Below are positions 60,466-64,000 of a stretch of 64,000 nt of DNA, one piece after another (the first letter of the stretch is position 1; every line of letters starts with the position of its first letter). Source of the stretch: Hirsutella rhossiliensis (Eukaryota; Ascomycota; Sordariomycetes; Hypocreales; Ophiocordycipitaceae); contig NW_025408672.1 in assembly GCF_020360975.1 (NCBI RefSeq), forward strand, positions 372,001 to 436,000. The letters run 5' to 3'. The position numbers and the translations under genes are program-made. Below the pieces are notes generated by a model. The model did no database searches. It worked only from the letters and a program-made list of their open reading frames with translations, and had not been told where the DNA came from.

Positions 60466-63400
60466 AAAAGACCCTCTTCCGGCAGCCTAAGGAGACGGTC
60501 TTCTTTAGTACGTACGACTTAGTTACCTAGGCCCCCTAGCTTTATATAAGCTAGGACAATAATAGGGCGTACGAATAAGGGGCCTAAAGACCGTCGAATG
60601 CGAATACTATAGCTAAGGGAAGACTAGGAGATGAATTTCTAGACGGACCCTAATACGGCCGGACTAGCCGTATAAGGAAATTTAGGTTAACTAGACCGAC
60701 GTCTCTAGGGATTAAGAAAGCTTCGTTAGGGTAATATCTTTTATAGACGCTTTTTTAGGGATAGTTTTCCCCTATTTCTTATAGACCTACCTAAGTAAGT
60801 ATAACTAGTTTGCCTTCTAGGACTTTATTAACTAGATAAAATCCTACTTTAGCTACGAGGTAAAGAAGATACGGTCTAACGGAGAGCTATTTACGAAGGA
60901 TATCTTAAATTAGCGTTAAAAAAGGGGCATTTTACCCCTCCCGTTAGCACTAAATACCTAGGCCTAGAACGGAGGGGCAGAAAGATTAGGGGGTGCTATA
61001 ATAGAAAGGGCCTATACGATAAGACTTACTATAAGGCTTCTATACGACCTATAGAGGGAAGTCGTTAAGACCGCCTATTACCTTCGGAACCGGACCCCGA
61101 GGGACCTTAAGGACCCTAGGGGACTAAACTAAGGAATAGACTAGAAATCCCCCTTTAAGCTCTTTACGAAGAAGAGGGCCTCGCTAGCCTACCTTTATGC
61201 CTATAGCTATAAGGCATACGCAATAACTACCGATATATAGCTAAAAAGGAAGAAGAAAAGAAAGCTTAATCTAAGAGCCTTTATTAGTTACCTCGTTAGG
61301 TATAATTCTATAAATATCTTCTAGATCTAGATTCCTCTTCTATAAAAGGTTATTTCGACTAGGGATATAATTTTCGACGAATCTAGCTTCTTCGATAAAA
61401 AGAGGGATTAATAGCCCCTCTTACTCTCTTAACGTTAGCTAATTTAAAAGATCTAAATTCCCCCTTCCTAATAGTCTTAAGAAGAGGCCCTAGACGAGGA
61501 AATAAAAGAAGAAACCGACGTTAAAGTAATCGAGGATAACGCCGACTTCGAAGAAGAAGAAGAGGAAGCTGCTAGATTAGATAATCTAAACGAAGAAGGA
61601 GACTATAGGAAAGCGGTAGAGCTAGAATACGCCTACCTCCCTATGCCTCCTCTTATAGAATAAGAAGAAGATCTAGAAGCAGCTTTTTTAGTTAGTCTTC
61701 CCGTCTCGGCCCTTAAGGGGGTAGGAAAGGCACCTCTCTTAAAGGATTACCCGGCTGCCTTTTTATCCCTACTTCGAGAAGTAAAGGAAGGTATAGGGCC
61801 CGATACGGATACTAAAGAAAACTAACCTCTCCTTTATTTCGATCGTTTTTCCGACTTCTACCTAACGCTAATAAAAGACGGTTCCTATAGAGCGTTTATA
61901 GCAGGCCGGCTTTTTAAGCCTCTATTAGTAAGGAAGGTATATAAAAGAGACCTCCCGGACCTACTAGTAAACTAAAAGCAGCTAGAAAAACACCCCTTTA
62001 GAGACTAGTTTTTCTAGGCCTAGAAAGACTACCTAGCCTTATACGAGGAGATAGGGTCTTTTAAAGAGGTCCTTAAGGAAAAGGTAAGAGGAAAATAGGT
62101 CCTTAGCTATAAGTAGGTCTTTATCTATAAGACTAATAAATATAGCTTCCTTTAAAAGTATAAAGCCTAGCTAGTTATCTATAGGAATTAATAAGAAAAG
62201 GGGGATCTACTTATTAAGGCAACTACCCTAGTAGGGATATCTTTTCGGACCCTTATAGCTATAGCAGCAGAATTCGACCTCGAGCTCGATTAGATAGATA
62301 TAGTTAACGCCTTCGTTAACTGCCCTCTTAAGGAAGAAGAAGTTATCTATATACGACTTCCTCTTAGTTTCTAATAACTAAGAAAGGTTCTATAGCTTAG
62401 GAAAGCTCTATACGGACTACGAAGATCACCCCTTCTTTTATAATAGTATTTAATAGGTTCCCTTAAACCCCTAGGCTTTACGAAAGTCCCTTAGGAACCG
62501 TGTATAATATAGAAGGGTAAAATCACGGTCTTCTTCTACGTTAACGATATTATCTAGGCCTACCTAAAAGAGGAAGAAGCTACTACTAGGGAGGCTATAT
62601 AAGGCCTATAATAAAGGTATAAGATAACTAGGCTAGGGGAGCTAAAGTAGTTCCTAGGGATATAAATCCTTCGGAATAGGTCCTAACGGACTATCTAGCT
62701 TACCTAAGACGCCTATATTAATAAGGTCGCTTATAAATTCCTCTTTAATTCCCTCGATACGAAGCTTCCCTCTACGCCTATATTAGACGAAGGGCTTTTA
62801 CCTAATCCGTCCTTTTAAGCTAGGGAGTAAGAGAAACACTAATATTAATAAAAGGTAGGCTCCTTGCTTTTTTTAGCTATTTCTACTAGACCGGATATCT
62901 CTTTTATAGTCTCCTAGCTAACTAAGCATAACTAGAATCCTAGCCCTAGGCATTAAGAAGTAGTAGATAGAGCTATCCTTTATCTCTATTTAATAAGATT
63001 ATATAGTCTACGCCTAAGAGGGTAGGGAAGGAAATAAGCTGCCGAAATCTTCCTTTATTTAAGCGATTCGTCCTTTACGGATAATTCCTTAGATAGAAAG
63101 AGCTTATAAGGGTATATTATATCCCTTTTTAAAGGAACTATTACTTAGAGAGCTTCGAAGCAAGCTACCGTTATAACTTTTAGTATAGAGGCAGAGCTAC
63201 TAGCTCTTTTAAAAGCGTTAAAAGAAGCGATTTTACTTAGCTAGCTACTAATATCTTTACGACTATAAATTCCGTCCCTATTAGCTATAAAATACGATAA
63301 TACGTAGACTATATAGATTCTTATAGAGGAAAATAGCAAGCTATCGACCTAGCTATCCTTAGAAGCCCGCTTTAAGAGTCTATAAGAGGAGCTAATAGTA

Positions 63401-63719
63401 TATAGGAGGAAGGAGACGTCTATAGCTAAAGAGAGGAATTAGGACTTATCCTAGAGGAGGGCCCCTAGCTTAATTAGGACTTATTCTTCTTAAAGGCCCC
63501 TTTTTTAGGGACTTATCCTTAGAGAAGCCCCCCTTTCTTATAGGACTTAATTTCCTTCTTAAGGCCCCTTTTCCTAAAGTAGGTCTAAAAGAGCCCGGGG
63601 TTAAAACCTAGATTTCTCGAGTAAGGGATAAGTATAAACTAAGACCTCCTCTATACGCTTACCGGCCTAGGTATTTAGCTTTACCCTTTCTATAAGGGCA
63701 GGCTATAGCTAAGGGGGTA
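60466..63719 (+). pseudogene. copia-1 copy E integrase, RT, RNase H (RIP-mutated)
   Basis: The pre-integrase/integrase zinc region comes first (L-G-P-L-A-L-Y-K-L-G near 60,520-60,560; G-P-K-T-V-E-C near 60,580-60,600). The integrase core runs to about 61,400. An acidic linker (about 61,480-61,680) follows. RT (about 62,100-62,950) includes T-K-A-T-T-L in mutated form near 62,210, a catalytic box at 62,537-62,548 reading Y-V-N-D for YVDD, and N-A-F-V-N near 62,310. RNase H follows to about 63,420. The polypurine tract aagggggta is at 63,711-63,719. Confidence 0.8.
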
Positions 63720-64000
63720 TATCGCGAAGCGTAGCTTAATTTTATAGTTCTCGGAGATATCCCTTAGTATAAGGGACCTAGGAAGCTAAAAAAACAGGTT
63801 TTAAGGAAGGAGCTAAAAGAAGGTATAGAGAGGAGGGTAAGGGTAAAAGGGGAAGTAAAAGTAGCGATAGCTTCCTATAGAGGTAGCGAAAGATAAGACG
63901 GATATACCGGCAACGGCTAAAAAGGAAGGGAAAAACTAGTAAAAAGCTCGGTAGTCGAAAGGATATTAGTAGCTTCTTTAAGCAGGATCTTCTTTATTAA
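63720..64000 (+). repeat. copia-1 copy E 3' LTR (cut by window end)
   Basis: First 281 of about 477 bp, starting tatcgcgaagc (from TGTCGCGAAGC), directly after the polypurine tract. It differs from the 5' LTR mostly at CpA/TpG sites. Confidence 0.85.

Larger units (their letters stand above)
57463..64000 (+). mobile_element. copia-1 copy E, near complete, runs off the window
   Basis: A plus-strand Ty1/copia element with a 5' LTR (57,463-57,939), internal region, and the first 281 bp of the 3' LTR (63,720-64,000). It carries a 567-bp solo LTR of another family at 59,894-60,460. It is a little less mutated than the copies on the left and is the best guide to copia-1. Order: gag, protease, integrase, RT, RNase H. 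Confidence 0.85.

Noticed and set aside
1..64000. Telomeric repeats, rRNA, tRNA genes
   Set aside because: No TTAGGG arrays, no rRNA-like stretches and no recognisable tRNA were found by reading; a dedicated search was not possible here.

Overview
The window looks like chromosomal DNA of a filamentous ascomycete (Pezizomycotina). The evidence is short fungal introns with a GCTGAC branch site, a DUF3632 gene and a NADAR-domain gene of fungal type, chromodomain gypsy, copia and LINE retrotransposons, and very heavy repeat-induced point mutation (RIP). Outside one island, CpA and TpG are almost gone, having become TpA, while CpG, CpC and CpT remain. Because ATG contains TpG, start codons vanish, and CAA, CAG and TGG codons have become stops. 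That is why about 57 kb has almost no ORFs.

Layout. 1-27,078: a minus-strand copia element (copia-1, LTRs 1,854-2,331 and 26,601-27,078) followed downstream by part of a second unit in tandem (1-1,853). It carries a copia-2 solo LTR (3,912-4,601) and a plus-strand chromovirus (gypsy-1 copy B, 6,311-24,525). Copy B is itself broken by a minus-strand LTR element lacking RT (D, 10,773-15,748) and a complete minus-strand copia-2 (17,783-24,033). 27,079-32,601: LINE-1. 32,602-33,589: weakly mutated DNA-transposon relic. 33,590-42,786: 5'-truncated copia-1 whose 3' LTR is split by gypsy-1 copy C (35,384-42,367, minus). 43,040-50,945: left copy of an unclassified repeat F, split by LINE-2 (about 43,699-50,156).

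50,946-55,748 is the only unmutated island. It holds a relic of an M35-type (aspzincin) metalloprotease, a two-exon gene for a 77-residue cysteine-rich secreted protein (minus), an intact intronless DUF3632 gene (plus), and a two-exon NADAR gene (minus) whose last third is out of frame at a run of ten G. The island lies between two inverted copies of repeat F (50,525-50,945 and 55,749-56,180; the outer parts 43,045-43,380 and 56,185-56,530 also match in inverted orientation).

55,749-64,000: right copy of F, a truncated copia-2 LTR (56,937-57,462), then a plus-strand copia-1 copy (57,463 to the window end) containing an almost unmutated 567-bp solo LTR with a perfect 5-bp target duplication.

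The four island genes show no shared pathway. The setting (a small secreted cysteine-rich protein in a gene-poor, RIP-mutated repeat block) resembles where many fungal effector genes lie, but an effector role is inference only. Nested target-site duplications give a relative order of insertion.
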